From assembly GCF_000227465.1 (NCBI RefSeq), contig NC_016047.1, positions 449,001-513,000 on the forward strand: a stretch of DNA of 64,000 nt, in the 5' to 3' direction. The notes under the pieces are model-generated. The model saw only the letters and a list, made by a program, of their open reading frames with translations, was not told the DNA's origin and did no database searches. The DNA comes from Bacillus spizizenii TU-B-10. GTDB taxonomy: Bacteria > Bacillota > Bacilli > Bacillales > Bacillaceae. A program made the position numbers and the translations under genes. Each line of letters begins with the position of its first letter. Within the stretch, counting starts at the first letter, position 1. Positions 1 to 8,551 of this stretch are shown here, one piece after another.

Positions 1-1258
1 CAAAAAAACCGGGCCGGCTTGATTTTTCAAACAGTGTGCCGGACACAGCCGCAGCAATCAGAATCATCGCTAAATAAATTTGCGTTTTCCCCATTCCCTC
101 GGGATCAGTCAGCTTTTTGCTGGAGAACAGGATAAACAGCCAAGTGTATAAAAGCATTAGCCCCGCTGCTGTCGTCATGTGCTCATAAATGTTTTTGGGC
201 AGCACTAAAGACAGAATGATGGATAGAACAAGCCCCGCAAACGTCAGTCCTAGCGCCGGCCAGCATATTTTTTTGCCTTCCTTTAAAGTAAAGCATTTCG
301 GCGCGTCTCCGTCATCAGCCATCGTACATAGCAATGTCGTAACCGCAAACAGGGAAGCGACGAGGGTCGAGAACCCGGCAATAATGAAAATCCCGTTAAA
401 AATATCGAGGATGATCTTAAGGTTATATCCTTTTAACGACGTAATGAACGGGCTGTCCTGCTCAGTAAACATGTCTAATGGAACCAGCAGCAAGGCCAGT
501 CCGATCGAAATAATATAAATAATCGCCAGCGTCGCCAGCATTAGTTTCCCTGATTTAGACGCTTCCTCTGGTTTTTTTAAGTGAACCGCCATCAGCCCCA
601 TGACCTCAATTCCGCCAAAGGCGTAAAACGCGTAGATTAAACCTGTCCAAAGCCCCATGGCGCCATATGGGAAAAACTCACTCGTCTTATTTGGAACCTG
701 TACATCGTGCTTTCCGCCAGACAGGATACCGCATAATGCCAGGATGGCAATCACAATAAACATAAAAATAGCGGCTGTTTTGATGACTGCCAGTACGTTT
801 TCAGTCTTCTCAAAAACAGACAGTCCGGTGAAAATAATCAGTAGCCCAAGTACCGCGTAGATTGAAGCAAACACCCATAACGGCACTTGAGGAAACCAGT
901 GCTTCGTAAATAGCGAAATGGCTGTCAGCTGGCTTCCGGTAATCAGCATTTCTGATGACCAGTACACCCAGCCGTTGCTGAAGCCGGCCCATCTGCCAAA
1001 CGCTTTTCGCGCATATGCACAAAACGAGCCTTTTTCGGGCTGTTTTGCCGATAGCTTGGCAAGCTGCTCGAATACAAAATACGTGCCGATCGCCCCGATC
1101 AGAAATGACAGCAGAACGGAAAAACCGCTTTTCACTATTGCAATGCTGGAACCGAGAAAAAATCCTGTTCCGATCGTGCATCCTATACCGATTAATGATA
1201 GCTGCCACCAGGCCAAATTTCCTTTTTGCTGGTCTTTTTTTGTTTGACTCATAATCAT
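1..1258 (-). CDS. ycgH: Amino-acid permease YcgH (APC family), C-terminus cut by window edge
   Basis: Reading the minus strand from 1258 to the window edge gives an uninterrupted hydrophobic protein of at least 419 residues. It opens with the APC-superfamily pattern GIGCTIGTGFFLGS near residues 22-35 and continues with many membrane segments, as expected for a proton-coupled amino-acid transporter in the cytoplasmic membrane. The substrate cannot be read from the sequence. Two in-frame ATGs (1258 and 1252) follow an AAAGGGG ribosome binding site; the first is 5 nt away and the second 11 nt, so the start is ambiguous by two codons. The gene is divergent from ycgI. It has no stop codon in the window because it continues to the left. 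The family call is secure; the symbol rests on gene order and recall. Confidence 0.85.
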   Translation of the reverse strand, partial: MIMSQTKKDQQKGNLAWWQLSLIGIGCTIGTGFFLGSSIAIVKSGFSVLLSFLIGAIGTYFVFEQLAKLSAKQPEKGSFCAYARKAFGRWAGFSNGWVYWSSEMLITGSQLTAISLFTKHWFPQVPLWVFASIYAVLGLLIIFTGLSVFEKTENVLAVIKTAAIFMFIVIAILALCGILSGGKHDVQVPNKTSEFFPYGAMGLWTGLIYAFYAFGGIEVMGLMAVHLKKPEEASKSGKLMLATLAIIYIISIGLALLLVPLDMFTEQDSPFITSLKGYNLKIILDIFNGIFIIAGFSTLVASLFAVTTLLCTMADDGDAPKCFTLKEGKKICWPALGLTFAGLVLSIILSLVLPKNIYEHMTTAAGLMLLYTWLFILFSSKKLTDPEGMGKTQIYLAMILIAAAVSGTLFEKSSRPGFF

Positions 1259-1381
1259 TTCAACCCCTTTTATCTAAGGTTAGATTGCGACCCGCCCGAA
1301 GCTTATATACATCGGATTTTTGCCTCTTTTTACATGGGGAAGGCGGAGAACGCTCATACTAATGAAAAAAGGAGCGAAGCA

Positions 1382-1978
1382 ATGACACAGCAATATATCG
1401 TGGAGCCGAAAAAAGGGCTTGGGCTGAAGCTGAAAAAGGGGCAGATTTTAAAGGTGGTTGATGTAGAAGGGCAGCAAGTTGCTGATTTTGTTGCGTACCA
1501 TGCCAAGGATTTTTATGAGCATCTTGATCAGGGAGCAACGATTGATGCCAATCATTCCATTCATGTGAAAGTCAACGATCATATCTACTCGAATCTATAC
1601 AAACCGATGCTGACGCTGATTGAAGATACGGTCGGCAAGCATGATTTGCTGCTTCCCGCCTGCCGTCCTGATATGAACAGACTCTTATATGGGAAGCAAA
1701 AGGATGAGTTTCAGGATACGTGCTATGACAATATGAACCGTGCGCTTGAGCAATTTGGCGTACCGAAGCCTCACATGCATTACCCGTTTGCGATTTTTAT
1801 GAATACTGTCCTTGATGAGAAAGGGAACCTGTCTGTAGAAACGCCGCTTTCGAATGCCGGGGATTATGTAAGGCTGCGGGCGGAAATGGATTTGGTTGTC
1901 GCGTTTTCTTCCTGCCCGATAGAAAAAGGTAAGTGCAATGGCGATAGCGTAACGTCTATACGGGTGGAAGTCAGCTGA
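1382..1978 (+). CDS. ycgI: DUF1989 family protein YcgI
   Basis: A 198-residue cytoplasmic protein of the DUF1989 / urea carboxylase-associated type. Family members are often annotated as urea amidolyase-associated, but I know of no proven reaction for this one. The start at 1382 is chosen because AAAGGAG lies about 7 nt upstream; an upstream in-frame extension to 1226 overlaps the divergent ycgH leader and has no good ribosome binding site. Visible features are a paired-cysteine region in the centre (LLLPACRPD, then DTCYDNM) and a CPIEKGKCNGD segment near the C-terminus, a cysteine arrangement compatible with metal binding. It appears to be a single-gene unit between ycgH and nadE. The family call is good and the function is unknown. 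Confidence 0.8.
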   Translation: MTQQYIVEPKKGLGLKLKKGQILKVVDVEGQQVADFVAYHAKDFYEHLDQGATIDANHSIHVKVNDHIYSNLYKPMLTLIEDTVGKHDLLLPACRPDMNRLLYGKQKDEFQDTCYDNMNRALEQFGVPKPHMHYPFAIFMNTVLDEKGNLSVETPLSNAGDYVRLRAEMDLVVAFSSCPIEKGKCNGDSVTSIRVEVS

Positions 1979-2110
1979 TCTCTCTTGTTCACTGTGAATC
2001 AAGACCTGTGCTATATTTAATAGGGATACATAATTGTCATGATTCATTTTCATTAAATTGGGGAAATGATCAAATAAGAAACAGCGAATTGTACAGGAGG
2101 AATGATTGGG

Positions 2111-2929
2111 ATGAGCATGCAGGAAAAGATTATGCGTGAATTACATGTGAAGCCCTCAATTGATCCAAAGCAAGAAATTGAGGACCGAATCAATTTTTTA
2201 AAACAATATCTGAAAAAAACCGGCGCTAAAGGCTTTGTGTTAGGAATCAGCGGTGGACAGGATTCAACTCTCGCGGGGCGCCTGGCCCAGCTTGCGGTGG
2301 AAAGTATTCGTGAGGAGGGCGGAGACGCTCAATTTATCGCGGTCCGTCTTCCGCATGGTACACAGCAGGATGAAGACGATGCCCAGCTTGCTTTGAAGTT
2401 CATTAAGCCGGATAAATCATGGAAGTTCGACATTAAGTCCACAGTCAGCGCGTTTTCTGATCAGTATCAGCAGGAAACCGGTGATCAGCTGACTGACTTT
2501 AATAAAGGAAATGTAAAAGCGAGAACAAGAATGATCGCTCAATACGCGATCGGCGGCCAAGAAGGCCTTCTTGTCATCGGTACGGACCATGCCGCTGAGG
2601 CTGTGACTGGTTTCTTTACGAAGTATGGTGACGGCGGAGCGGACCTCCTGCCGCTGACTGGATTGACGAAGCGTCAAGGAAAAAGCCTGCTGAAAGAGCT
2701 GGGTGCATCGGAACGCTTATACTTAAAAGAACCAACTGCCGATCTGCTCGACGAAAAACCGCAGCAGGCGGATGAAACAGAGCTAGGCATTTCTTACGAG
2801 GAAATTGACGATTATCTCGAAGGAAAAGAAGTATCAGCGAAAGTGTCAGAAGCGCTGGAAAATCGCTACAGCATAACTGAGCATAAACGTCAGGTTCCGG
2901 CGTCTATGTTTGATGACTGGTGGAAATAG
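2111..2929 (+). CDS. nadE: NH3-dependent NAD+ synthetase NadE
   Basis: A 272-residue enzyme that amidates nicotinic acid adenine dinucleotide to NAD+ using ATP and free ammonia, the last step of NAD synthesis, in the cytosol. The ATP-pyrophosphatase loop SGGQDS is at residues 47-52, and the conserved [22 protein letters not shown] segment follows near residue 155. There is no N-terminal glutaminase domain, which marks the ammonia-dependent short form. The ATG at 2111 is preferred over the ATG at 2102 because the CAGGAGG ribosome binding site ends only 1 nt before 2102 but about 10 nt before 2111. A strong intrinsic terminator follows at 2939, so the gene is probably monocistronic. Confidence 0.96.
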   Translation: MSMQEKIMRELHVKPSIDPKQEIEDRINFLKQYLKKTGAKGFVLGISGGQDSTLAGRLAQLAVESIREEGGDAQFIAVRLPHGTQQDEDDAQLALKFIKPDKSWKFDIKSTVSAFSDQYQQETGDQLTDFNKGNVKARTRMIAQYAIGGQEGLLVIGTDHAAEAVTGFFTKYGDGGADLLPLTGLTKRQGKSLLKELGASERLYLKEPTADLLDEKPQQADETELGISYEEIDDYLEGKEVSAKVSEALENRYSITEHKRQVPASMFDDWWK

Positions 2930-2938
2930 GATAAAGAA

Positions 2939-2963
2939 AGCCCGCTCTCGGAGCGGGCTTTTC
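2939..2963 (+). terminator. Intrinsic terminator after nadE
   Basis: A 9-bp perfect GC-rich stem (AGCCCGCTC with GAGCGGGCT, loop TCG) is followed directly by TTTT, 9 nt after the nadE stop codon. It is oriented to stop plus-strand transcripts. Confidence 0.9.
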
Positions 2964-3147
2964 AGCGTGTCGGCAATCCTCGCATTCGTTGTCAGTCCTG
3001 CGCGTTGGTGCTCACGGGTTAAGAAAGGAACGGCGGCTAATCGCTCAGGCGTCCTGCCTAAACGCCGCCATCATCACATCCTGTGAAAGTCTGCCCCAAT
3101 GCTCGTCCTTCCTAGACTTCAAGGGTTTTCAATCACGCTGAAAAAAG
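2964..3147. other. Non-coding spacer with a nested dyad, nadE-tmrB
   Basis: No convincing reading frame is seen in this spacer between two terminators of convergent genes. It contains a GGCGGC/GCCGCC pair (3032-3037 with 3064-3069) enclosing a smaller AGGC/GCCT hairpin, so a transcript from here could fold. I see no clear promoter and make no functional call. Confidence 0.4.
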
Positions 3148-3190
3148 ATGATAAAATCCTAAAACGTAAACCGTTTTAGGATTTTATCAT
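3148..3190. terminator. Bidirectional-looking terminator after tmrB
   Basis: A 19-bp perfect stem (3148-3166 with 3172-3190) with a 5-nt loop sits between the convergent nadE and tmrB genes. The stem is AT-rich. On the minus strand it lies 12 nt beyond the tmrB stop, so it most likely ends tmrB transcripts, although the flanking T-tract is weak. Confidence 0.7.
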
Positions 3191-3201
3191 GTGCGGGATC
3201 T

Positions 3202-3795
3202 TTATTTGATGCGGATATGATTCAGCTTTACCATCAATCTGTCGGTGAACCTTCGGAGGCTGCCTCTCGTATCAGGGGCTAATGTAAGATTGGCTCTTGC
3301 GGCAATGGTTTCTGCCGCATCCTGAATTGACATGTTGTCTGTTTGGAGGTGATCCGCAAAGATTGGTGATGCCAATCCTTCAATGCAGCGGTCGATTTGT
3401 TTGGCGGCCCATGAATTTTTTCCTTCTGCTCTTGTTCGCAGCCGTTTTAACACGGTTTCTTTTGAAGCCATTAGTGTAAAGTGGTGAACTGTCCTGCCAT
3501 CATGTCTAAGCCTGCCGATGATCTCATAAAAGTATTCAGGATGTACAATCGTCATAGGCACAATGATGATGCCGCGGTATGTATCGGTCAGGGAGGCCAG
3601 CAAGCTGTAATTGAACGCCCGCCATAAGGGGTAGCTTTGAAAATCGTCCTCCGCGATCTCCGGCGGTATCATGGAGCGCAGTGCAAAACCCATTTTCTCA
3701 GGATCATACACGTAAGATGGTTTCAGCCTTCTGCTCAGTTCGAAAGCTGTTTGTGTTTTTCCGGAACCAAAAGCCCCGTTTATCCATATGATCAA
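3202..3795 (-). CDS. tmrB: Tunicamycin resistance protein TmrB
   Basis: A 197-residue protein with an N-terminal P-loop GAFGSGKT at residues 7-14, matching TmrB, the ATP-binding protein that gives tunicamycin resistance in B. subtilis. The C-terminal part is basic and amphipathic ([18 protein letters not shown]), in line with the published membrane-association idea. It starts at TTG (3795) with a GGGAG ribosome binding site 9 nt upstream. The gene is convergent with nadE and divergent from aroK. Its leader carries a terminator-like hairpin (3825-3852) oriented against tmrB transcription, so expression is probably restrained in cis. Identity is confident; the mechanism by which it protects against tunicamycin is known only in outline. 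Confidence 0.93.
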   Translation of the reverse strand: MIIWINGAFGSGKTQTAFELSRRLKPSYVYDPEKMGFALRSMIPPEIAEDDFQSYPLWRAFNYSLLASLTDTYRGIIIVPMTIVHPEYFYEIIGRLRHDGRTVHHFTLMASKETVLKRLRTRAEGKNSWAAKQIDRCIEGLASPIFADHLQTDNMSIQDAAETIAARANLTLAPDTRGSLRRFTDRLMVKLNHIRIK

Positions 3796-3824
3796 TCGAC
3801 ATTTCTCCCTTCTTATTTATCATA

Positions 3825-3852
3825 CAAAAAAAGACCCTTCGATCGAAGAGTC
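3825..3852 (-). terminator. Terminator-like hairpin in the tmrB leader (candidate attenuator)
   Basis: On the minus strand GACTCTTC-GATC-GAAGGGTC (one G-U pair) is followed directly by eight T residues and then the tmrB ribosome binding site and start. This is the layout of an intrinsic terminator between promoter and coding region. I recall that a palindrome upstream of tmrB has been linked to low expression in the wild type; that recollection is not verified here. Confidence 0.7.
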
Positions 3853-4102
3853 AGCGGGAAAAACAATCAAGGCAGGAGATTGAAAGGTTTTAGTGCTTTT
3901 TTGCGTCGAAGTATTAAAATATATGCGGAAATGTTGTACAATGAATGTTATTCAGGCAAAAACGTTTGAACAACCAAGAGCAGGCTATCCCGGGTAAAGC
4001 TTGAACGGAAAAGGACGGGCAAGCCGGTATCTATATAAATATTCGTAAAATAAGCATATAATGAATATAAAAATTTCATTCCTTAGGAGGATTTCGCCGA
4101 AG
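3853..4102. promoter_or_regulatory. Divergent tmrB / aroK promoter region
   Basis: A non-coding stretch between divergent genes. A plausible sigma-A -10 hexamer TACAAT lies near 3936 in the aroK direction, preceded by an AT-rich -35 zone; the tmrB promoter must lie upstream (higher coordinate) of the hairpin at 3852. I see no small gene with a usable ribosome binding site. Confidence 0.4.
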
Positions 4103-4663
4103 ATGAACGCTAAACGAGCCATCCCAGTAAGAGAAAGAAATATCGTCCTGATCGGATTCATGGGTGTAGGAAAAACGACAATCGGCCAATTGGTCGCTAA
4201 AAAATTATATAGAGATTTTATCGATATTGACCAAGAGATCGAAAAGGATTTCAACATGTCAATCCCTGAGATGTTTGAGGAAAAGGGAGAAGACTTTTTC
4301 CGGAAAACGGAGAAGGAATATATTTTAGACATCTGCCGTCATAAACGATTCAAAATCGTCTCTCTGGGCGGCGGGTCTTTTAAACAAGAGGAAATCAGAA
4401 AGTGCTGTCTGGAAAACTGTCTCGTGCTCCATCTGGACCTGTCATGGGAGAACTGGAAGCAGCGAGCGGACTTATTAATCGAGAGCCGCCCTGTGCTGCA
4501 TAACCGTTCAATGGATGAAATGGAACAGCTGTTTAACGAAAGAAAAGTCATTTACGACAAACACAATTCAAAAGTTGCAACAGACAACCTTTCTCCGGAA
4601 GAGGTTGCTGATTACATTGTAGAGACATTAAAAATCGGCTGGGATCTTTATCAGCCAATGTAA
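4103..4663 (+). CDS. aroK: Shikimate kinase AroK
   Basis: A 186-residue cytosolic kinase that phosphorylates shikimate to shikimate 3-phosphate in aromatic amino-acid synthesis. The Walker A loop GFMGVGKTT is at residues 18-26, the shikimate-binding DIDQEIE segment follows near residue 40, and the SLGGGSF glycine turn is near residue 87. The ATG at 4103 is used because AGGAGG lies about 13 nt upstream and the protein then has the usual family length; an in-frame ATG at 4061 has no ribosome binding site. It is followed by an intrinsic terminator and then the convergent ycgJ gene. Confidence 0.94.
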   Translation: MNAKRAIPVRERNIVLIGFMGVGKTTIGQLVAKKLYRDFIDIDQEIEKDFNMSIPEMFEEKGEDFFRKTEKEYILDICRHKRFKIVSLGGGSFKQEEIRKCCLENCLVLHLDLSWENWKQRADLLIESRPVLHNRSMDEMEQLFNERKVIYDKHNSKVATDNLSPEEVADYIVETLKIGWDLYQPM

Positions 4664-4691
4664 AAGCCGTGCCGTGCGCACGGCTTTTTTT
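4664..4691. terminator. Intrinsic terminator between aroK and ycgJ
   Basis: AGCCGTG with its complement CACGGCT forms a hairpin followed by seven T residues, immediately after the aroK stop codon. The A-run on the left side is short, so it mainly serves aroK but may also act on ycgJ transcripts. Confidence 0.85.
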
Positions 4692-5451
4692 ATCGTTTTA
4701 TGCCCTGTATCAAAATCGCTTTTAAACAAAAGGAGCCGGGCTGTCCGTTTTGATTCAATTTGATGTGGAACATGTCACGCGCTTCGTCTGATGCGTCATT
4801 CAGATGGGCGGTGATTTGCTTTTCCCGGTCGGCGGGAGTTCCGCCCCGTTTGATCCAGCTTTCGTATTGAATCGGCAAATTCCACTTTTGGATTTCTTGG
4901 TACTCAAGCTGATTAGTAGTGAACATCGACTGCCATTCTGATAATGAGCTTTCCCGGACATGGGAAGGGTCTCGAAGCTGGTTCAAATGATTAACAAACT
5001 CATCAAGAACGGGATCTTCAGGCGCGTAATGATCGACTAAGAGAAAACGTCCGTCCTTTTTCAGCACGCGTGCAACTTCGCTGACGGCTTTGCGGACATC
5101 TGAAAAATGGTGGGCCGCGTATCGGCAGGTGACGATATCAAATGAATCGTCGGGGAAGGGGAGTGACTCTGCCGTTCCTTGCTGAAAGCGTACGCTTCCC
5201 GCTCCTTTGTCTTGCGCAAAGGAGGAGGCAACCTCTACCATCTCTTTCGTCGCATCAACACCGATGCACTCCTGTACATATGGGGAAAATGCCAGCGCTG
5301 TATGGCCAGCACCCGCTCCGATATCCAGCACCCGCTGCTCAGCCCGGCATTCCGCCGTTTTGATCATGAACCCTAAATCTTCCCCCTCGGCAAATACCTT
5401 CTCATCCCGGTACATCTCGGCGTTTTTAGAAAACGGTGTTTCATTTCTCAT
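4690..5451 (-). CDS. ycgJ: SAM-dependent methyltransferase YcgJ (UbiE/Methyltransf_11 type)
   Basis: A 253-residue class I methyltransferase. Motif I (VLDIGAGAGHT) is at residues 41-51, the acidic residue that binds the ribose follows in CIGVDAT, and the DSFDIVTCRYAAHHF segment corresponds to motif IV. This is the UbiE-like fold that transfers methyl from S-adenosylmethionine to a small molecule; the acceptor is not identifiable. The ATG at 5451 is used because AAAGGAG lies about 9 nt upstream; a longer in-frame reading upstream runs into the divergent LysR gene and is not supported. It is divergent from ycgK, a common arrangement in which the LysR protein regulates the neighbour, so regulation by YcgK is an inference. 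Confidence 0.88.
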   Translation of the reverse strand: MRNETPFSKNAEMYRDEKVFAEGEDLGFMIKTAECRAEQRVLDIGAGAGHTALAFSPYVQECIGVDATKEMVEVASSFAQDKGAGSVRFQQGTAESLPFPDDSFDIVTCRYAAHHFSDVRKAVSEVARVLKKDGRFLLVDHYAPEDPVLDEFVNHLNQLRDPSHVRESSLSEWQSMFTTNQLEYQEIQKWNLPIQYESWIKRGGTPADREKQITAHLNDASDEARDMFHIKLNQNGQPGSFCLKAILIQGIKR

Positions 5452-5568
5452 GTGAACCAGCTCCTTTTTTTTGTAAATGATGATATGGATTATGTTAGCA
5501 ATTTCTGTTATGATTCGTCCAAGATATAAAAATGATAAAAACGATAGGTTCAACCTATGGAGGCTGAA
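5452..5568. promoter_or_regulatory. Divergent ycgJ-ycgK control region
   Basis: A 117-bp AT-rich spacer between a methyltransferase gene and a divergent LysR gene. LysR proteins usually bind such spacers at T-N11-A dyads, but no single dyad stands out clearly enough to mark. Confidence 0.4.
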
Positions 5569-6543
5569 ATGGATATTAAAGTGATGGAATATGCAGCGGA
5601 AATCGCCCGGCGCCAAAGCTTTACAAAGGCGGCAGAGCATCTTCATATCGCTCAGCCATCTCTTAGCCAGCAAATCAAAAAGCTTGAGGCTGAGCTGGGT
5701 CTTACCCTTTTTCACAGAACCCACGGCTCTGTTACGCTGACACCCCACGGCCGGCGTTTCATTGAAAAAGCCGAGGACATCATTCGTTCAAAAGATGACT
5801 TGCTCCGGGAGATGCAGGAGCGGTCGCAAGGACTGGGGCACAAGCTTTCCATTGGGATTCCTGCTGTAACAGGAAGATATCTCTTTCCGCCTCTGCTAAA
5901 GCAGTTTTTGGCGCGTTATCCTCATGTGGAGGTTCAGCTTGTTGAAAAAGATCCGGTTTCTTTAGAGGAGATGACGGCAAAGGGAGAGGTTGACCTTTCT
6001 GTCTTATCCTTGCCGATCGAGGATGAACGGCTCTCCATTACACACTTGCTCACGGAACCGATTGTTCTCGCAGTGCCGAAGGAAAAACAAAGGTGGATGC
6101 CGCCGGAAATGGCCGCGCTGATTGAGAAAGCGCTGGAAGGTGAGAAGGGCCGCCAGCCGTGCGTGCCGCTTGAAATGGTAAGGCACGTGCCGTTTATTCT
6201 GTTAAAAGAAGGTTTCGGATTTCGCAGGACAGTTCTCGATCTCTGTGCGGAAAGCGGCTTTAAGCCGAATACTGCCTTTAAAACGAGCCATATTGAAACC
6301 GCCCAATCTCTTGTGGCCAACGGCTTAGGTGTGACAATGGCGCCGAATATGGTCAGAAGGGATAAAGATCCGGGTGTGATCTATTTATCCATTCAATCCG
6401 CGCCATCACGAACCCTCGTCTTTGTGTTTTTAAAGAACCGCTATGTCAGTCTGACAGCCCAGGCCTTTATGGAACTGAGCCGGGAAAGTCTTAAACAAAC
6501 GTTTGATGAAGGCTGTCTGGAAAACAAAAGTGAAAATATTTAG
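5569..6543 (+). CDS. ycgK: LysR-family transcriptional regulator YcgK
   Basis: A 324-residue LysR-type regulator. The N-terminal winged helix-turn-helix is clear: SFTKAAEHLHIAQPSLSQQIKKLE at residues 17-40, followed by LGLTLFHR and the linker helix. The remainder is a LysR substrate-binding domain beginning near residue 89 (LSIGIPAV). The ATG at 5569 has a GGAGG ribosome binding site 5 nt upstream; that site overlaps an in-frame ATG at 5557, which therefore cannot be the main start. The effector is unknown. Its divergent neighbour ycgJ is the likeliest target, with self-repression, by analogy with the family. Confidence 0.9.
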   Translation: MDIKVMEYAAEIARRQSFTKAAEHLHIAQPSLSQQIKKLEAELGLTLFHRTHGSVTLTPHGRRFIEKAEDIIRSKDDLLREMQERSQGLGHKLSIGIPAVTGRYLFPPLLKQFLARYPHVEVQLVEKDPVSLEEMTAKGEVDLSVLSLPIEDERLSITHLLTEPIVLAVPKEKQRWMPPEMAALIEKALEGEKGRQPCVPLEMVRHVPFILLKEGFGFRRTVLDLCAESGFKPNTAFKTSHIETAQSLVANGLGVTMAPNMVRRDKDPGVIYLSIQSAPSRTLVFVFLKNRYVSLTAQAFMELSRESLKQTFDEGCLENKSENI

Positions 6544-6614
6544 AAAACAAATCCGAAACGTGGTAGTATAGGAATACAAACTAAATCTTATAAAACAAAG
6601 GGGAATAATCGGAA

Positions 6615-7571
6615 ATGCAACTATTCGATCTGCCGCTCGACCAATTGCAAACGTATAAGCCTGAAAAAACAACACCGAACGATTTTTCTGAGTTTTGGAA
6701 ATCGTCTTTGGACGAACTTGCGAAAGTCCAAGCAGCACCTGATTTACAGCCGGTTGATTATCCTGCTGATGGAGTTAAGGTGTACCGCCTCACATATAAA
6801 AGCTTCGGAAACGCCCGCATTGCCGGATGGTACGCAGTGCCTGACAAGGAAGGCCCGCATCCAGCGATCGTCAAATATCATGGCTACAACGCTAGCTATG
6901 ACGGTGAGATTCATGAAATGGTAAACTGGGCGCTCCACGGTTACGCCGCATTCGGCATGCTTGTCCGCGGCCAGCAGAGCAGCGAGGATACGACTATTTC
7001 TCCGCATGGTCATGCTTTGGGCTGGATGACGAAAGGAATCCTTGATAAAGATACATACTATTACCGGGGCGTTTATTTGGACGCTGTCCGCGCGCTTGAA
7101 GTCATAAGCAGCTTTGACGAAGTTGACGAAGCAAGAATCGGTGTGACAGGCGGAAGCCAAGGAGGCGGCTTAACCATTGCCGCAGCAGCTCTGTCAGACA
7201 TTCCGAAAGCCGCGGTTGCCGATTATCCTTATTTAAGCAACTTTGAACGGGCCATTGATGTGGCGCTTGAACAGCCGTACCTTGAAATCAATTCCTTCTT
7301 TAGAAGAAATGGCAGCCCGGAAACGGAAGAGAAGGCGATGAAGACACTTTCATATTTCGATATTATGAATCTCGCTGACCGAGTGAAGGTCCCTGTTCTG
7401 ATGTCGATCGGTCTGATTGACAAGGTCACGCCGCCGTCCACCGTGTTTGCCGCATACAACCACTTGGAGACAGAGAAAGAGCTCAAGGTGTACCGCTACT
7501 TCGGGCATGAGTATATCCCTGCCTTTCAAACAGAAAAACTTGCTTTCTTTAAGCAGCATCTTAAAGGCTGA
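6615..7571 (+). CDS. cah: Cephalosporin C deacetylase / acetyl xylan esterase Cah
   Basis: A 318-residue family-7 carbohydrate esterase that removes acetyl groups from cephalosporin C and short acetylated sugars. The alpha/beta-hydrolase catalytic triad is visible: Ser181 in GGSQGG, Asp269 in GLIDKVTPP, and His298 in FGHEYIP. There is no signal peptide, so it acts in the cytoplasm, as known for this enzyme, which forms a hexamer. The ATG at 6615 is preceded by AAAGGGG about 9 nt upstream. It stands alone between ycgK and an intrinsic terminator. Confidence 0.95.
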   Translation: MQLFDLPLDQLQTYKPEKTTPNDFSEFWKSSLDELAKVQAAPDLQPVDYPADGVKVYRLTYKSFGNARIAGWYAVPDKEGPHPAIVKYHGYNASYDGEIHEMVNWALHGYAAFGMLVRGQQSSEDTTISPHGHALGWMTKGILDKDTYYYRGVYLDAVRALEVISSFDEVDEARIGVTGGSQGGGLTIAAAALSDIPKAAVADYPYLSNFERAIDVALEQPYLEINSFFRRNGSPETEEKAMKTLSYFDIMNLADRVKVPVLMSIGLIDKVTPPSTVFAAYNHLETEKELKVYRYFGHEYIPAFQTEKLAFFKQHLKG

Positions 7572-7583
7572 TAAACGTGAAAA

Positions 7584-7613
7584 GCCGCCGCACAACATCA
7601 GGCGGTTTTTTTT
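7584..7613 (+). terminator. Intrinsic terminator after cah
   Basis: CCGCC and GGCGG form the stem around an 11-nt loop, followed by eight T residues, 12 nt past the cah stop codon. Confidence 0.8.
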
Positions 7614-7655
7614 CTGCAAACTGCCGGAATGAGAACAGACTGGAGACGAATAGAT

Positions 7656-8438
7656 ATGAAACAGAGGATCATTGATGAATTAAAACGAATCGAGCAGTCA
7701 TACGGAGTCAAAATCGTATATGCCGTTGAGTCAGGAAGCCGCGCATGGGGATTCCCGTCGCAGGACAGTGATTACGATGTCCGCTTTATTTATGTGCCGA
7801 AAAAGGAATGGTATTTTTCAATTGAGCAGGAGCGTGATGTCATTGAGGAACCGATTCACGATTTGCTGGATATCAGCGGCTGGGAGCTGAGAAAGACGCT
7901 GCGCCTCTTCAAAAAGTCAAACCCGCCGCTCCTTGAATGGCTGTCCTCAGACATTGTGTACTACGAAGCATTTACGACTGCAGAGCAGTTAAGAAAACTG
8001 CGGACGGAGGCATTTAAGCCTGAAGCAAGCGTGTATCACTATATCAATATGGCGAGAAGGAACGTCAAAGATTACCTTCAAGGGCAAGAGGTCAAAATCA
8101 AAAAGTATTTCTACGTGCTTCGGCCTATTTTGGCTTGCAAATGGATTGAAGAGCACGGAACGATTCCGCCAATGGATTTTACTGTTTTGATGAATGAACT
8201 TGTGACTGACCCTGAGCTGAAGGCAGAAATGGAAACCTTGCTTGAACGGAAAAGAAGAGGCGAAGAGCTTGATCTCGAAGCAAGAATTCAAGTCATTCAC
8301 GAATTCATTGAAACGGAAATCGAAAGAATCATGGAAGCAGCAAAAACGCTGAAAGCAAAACAAAAGGATATGACACCTGAATTGAATCGTTTGCTTTTGA
8401 ATACGGTTGAAGAAGTGTGGAAGGATGGAGGAAGCTGA
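7656..8438 (+). CDS. ycgL: Predicted nucleotidyltransferase YcgL
   Basis: A 260-residue protein of the DNA polymerase beta-like nucleotidyltransferase superfamily. The signature is complete: GS at residues 27-28 (in VESGSRAWGF) followed by DSDYDVR at residues 37-43, whose aspartates would bind the metal and nucleotide. The C-terminal half is helical and charged. Proteins of this type are widespread and often called YcgL; their substrate is not established to my knowledge. The ATG at 7656 is chosen over an in-frame ATG at 7629 because GGAG lies about 11 nt before it and the longer form has no ribosome binding site. It is followed by the putB promoter region. Confidence 0.85.
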   Translation: MKQRIIDELKRIEQSYGVKIVYAVESGSRAWGFPSQDSDYDVRFIYVPKKEWYFSIEQERDVIEEPIHDLLDISGWELRKTLRLFKKSNPPLLEWLSSDIVYYEAFTTAEQLRKLRTEAFKPEASVYHYINMARRNVKDYLQGQEVKIKKYFYVLRPILACKWIEEHGTIPPMDFTVLMNELVTDPELKAEMETLLERKRRGEELDLEARIQVIHEFIETEIERIMEAAKTLKAKQKDMTPELNRLLLNTVEEVWKDGGS

Positions 8439-8498
8439 TGTTTTTTGTCGCTTCCTTTTCTCCTTTGTTCGACAGAATTCCCCGACTTTCTAACTATC

Positions 8499-8527
8499 TG
8501 ATTGTGGCAAACCCACAAAAATAATCA
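8499..8527. repeat. Imperfect dyad upstream of putB
   Basis: CTGATT and AATCAG flank TGTGG and CCACA around a short centre, giving a nested inverted repeat about 100 bp before putB. It could be a regulator site or part of the ycgL transcript end. I cannot assign it. Confidence 0.4.
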
Positions 8528-8536
8528 GAATCTTTG

Positions 8537-8551
8537 TATTTTGAGAATATT
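8537..8551. promoter_or_regulatory. Candidate CodY box upstream of putB
   Basis: The 15-mer TATTTTGAGAATATT matches 12 of 15 positions of the CodY consensus AATTTTCWGAAAATT. CodY repression of the proline operon is part of the literature I recall, which makes the site plausible; three mismatches keep confidence moderate. Confidence 0.45.

Noticed and set aside
1226..1381. An upstream extension of ycgI starting at 1226
   Set aside because: It overlaps the divergent ycgH promoter, has no ribosome binding site, and adds residues not expected for the family; ATG 1382 has AAAGGAG.
5452..5748. A 98-residue N-terminal extension of ycgJ
   Set aside because: It would overlap the divergent ycgK start and reads as non-coding; the ATG at 5451 has a good ribosome binding site and gives a standard methyltransferase.
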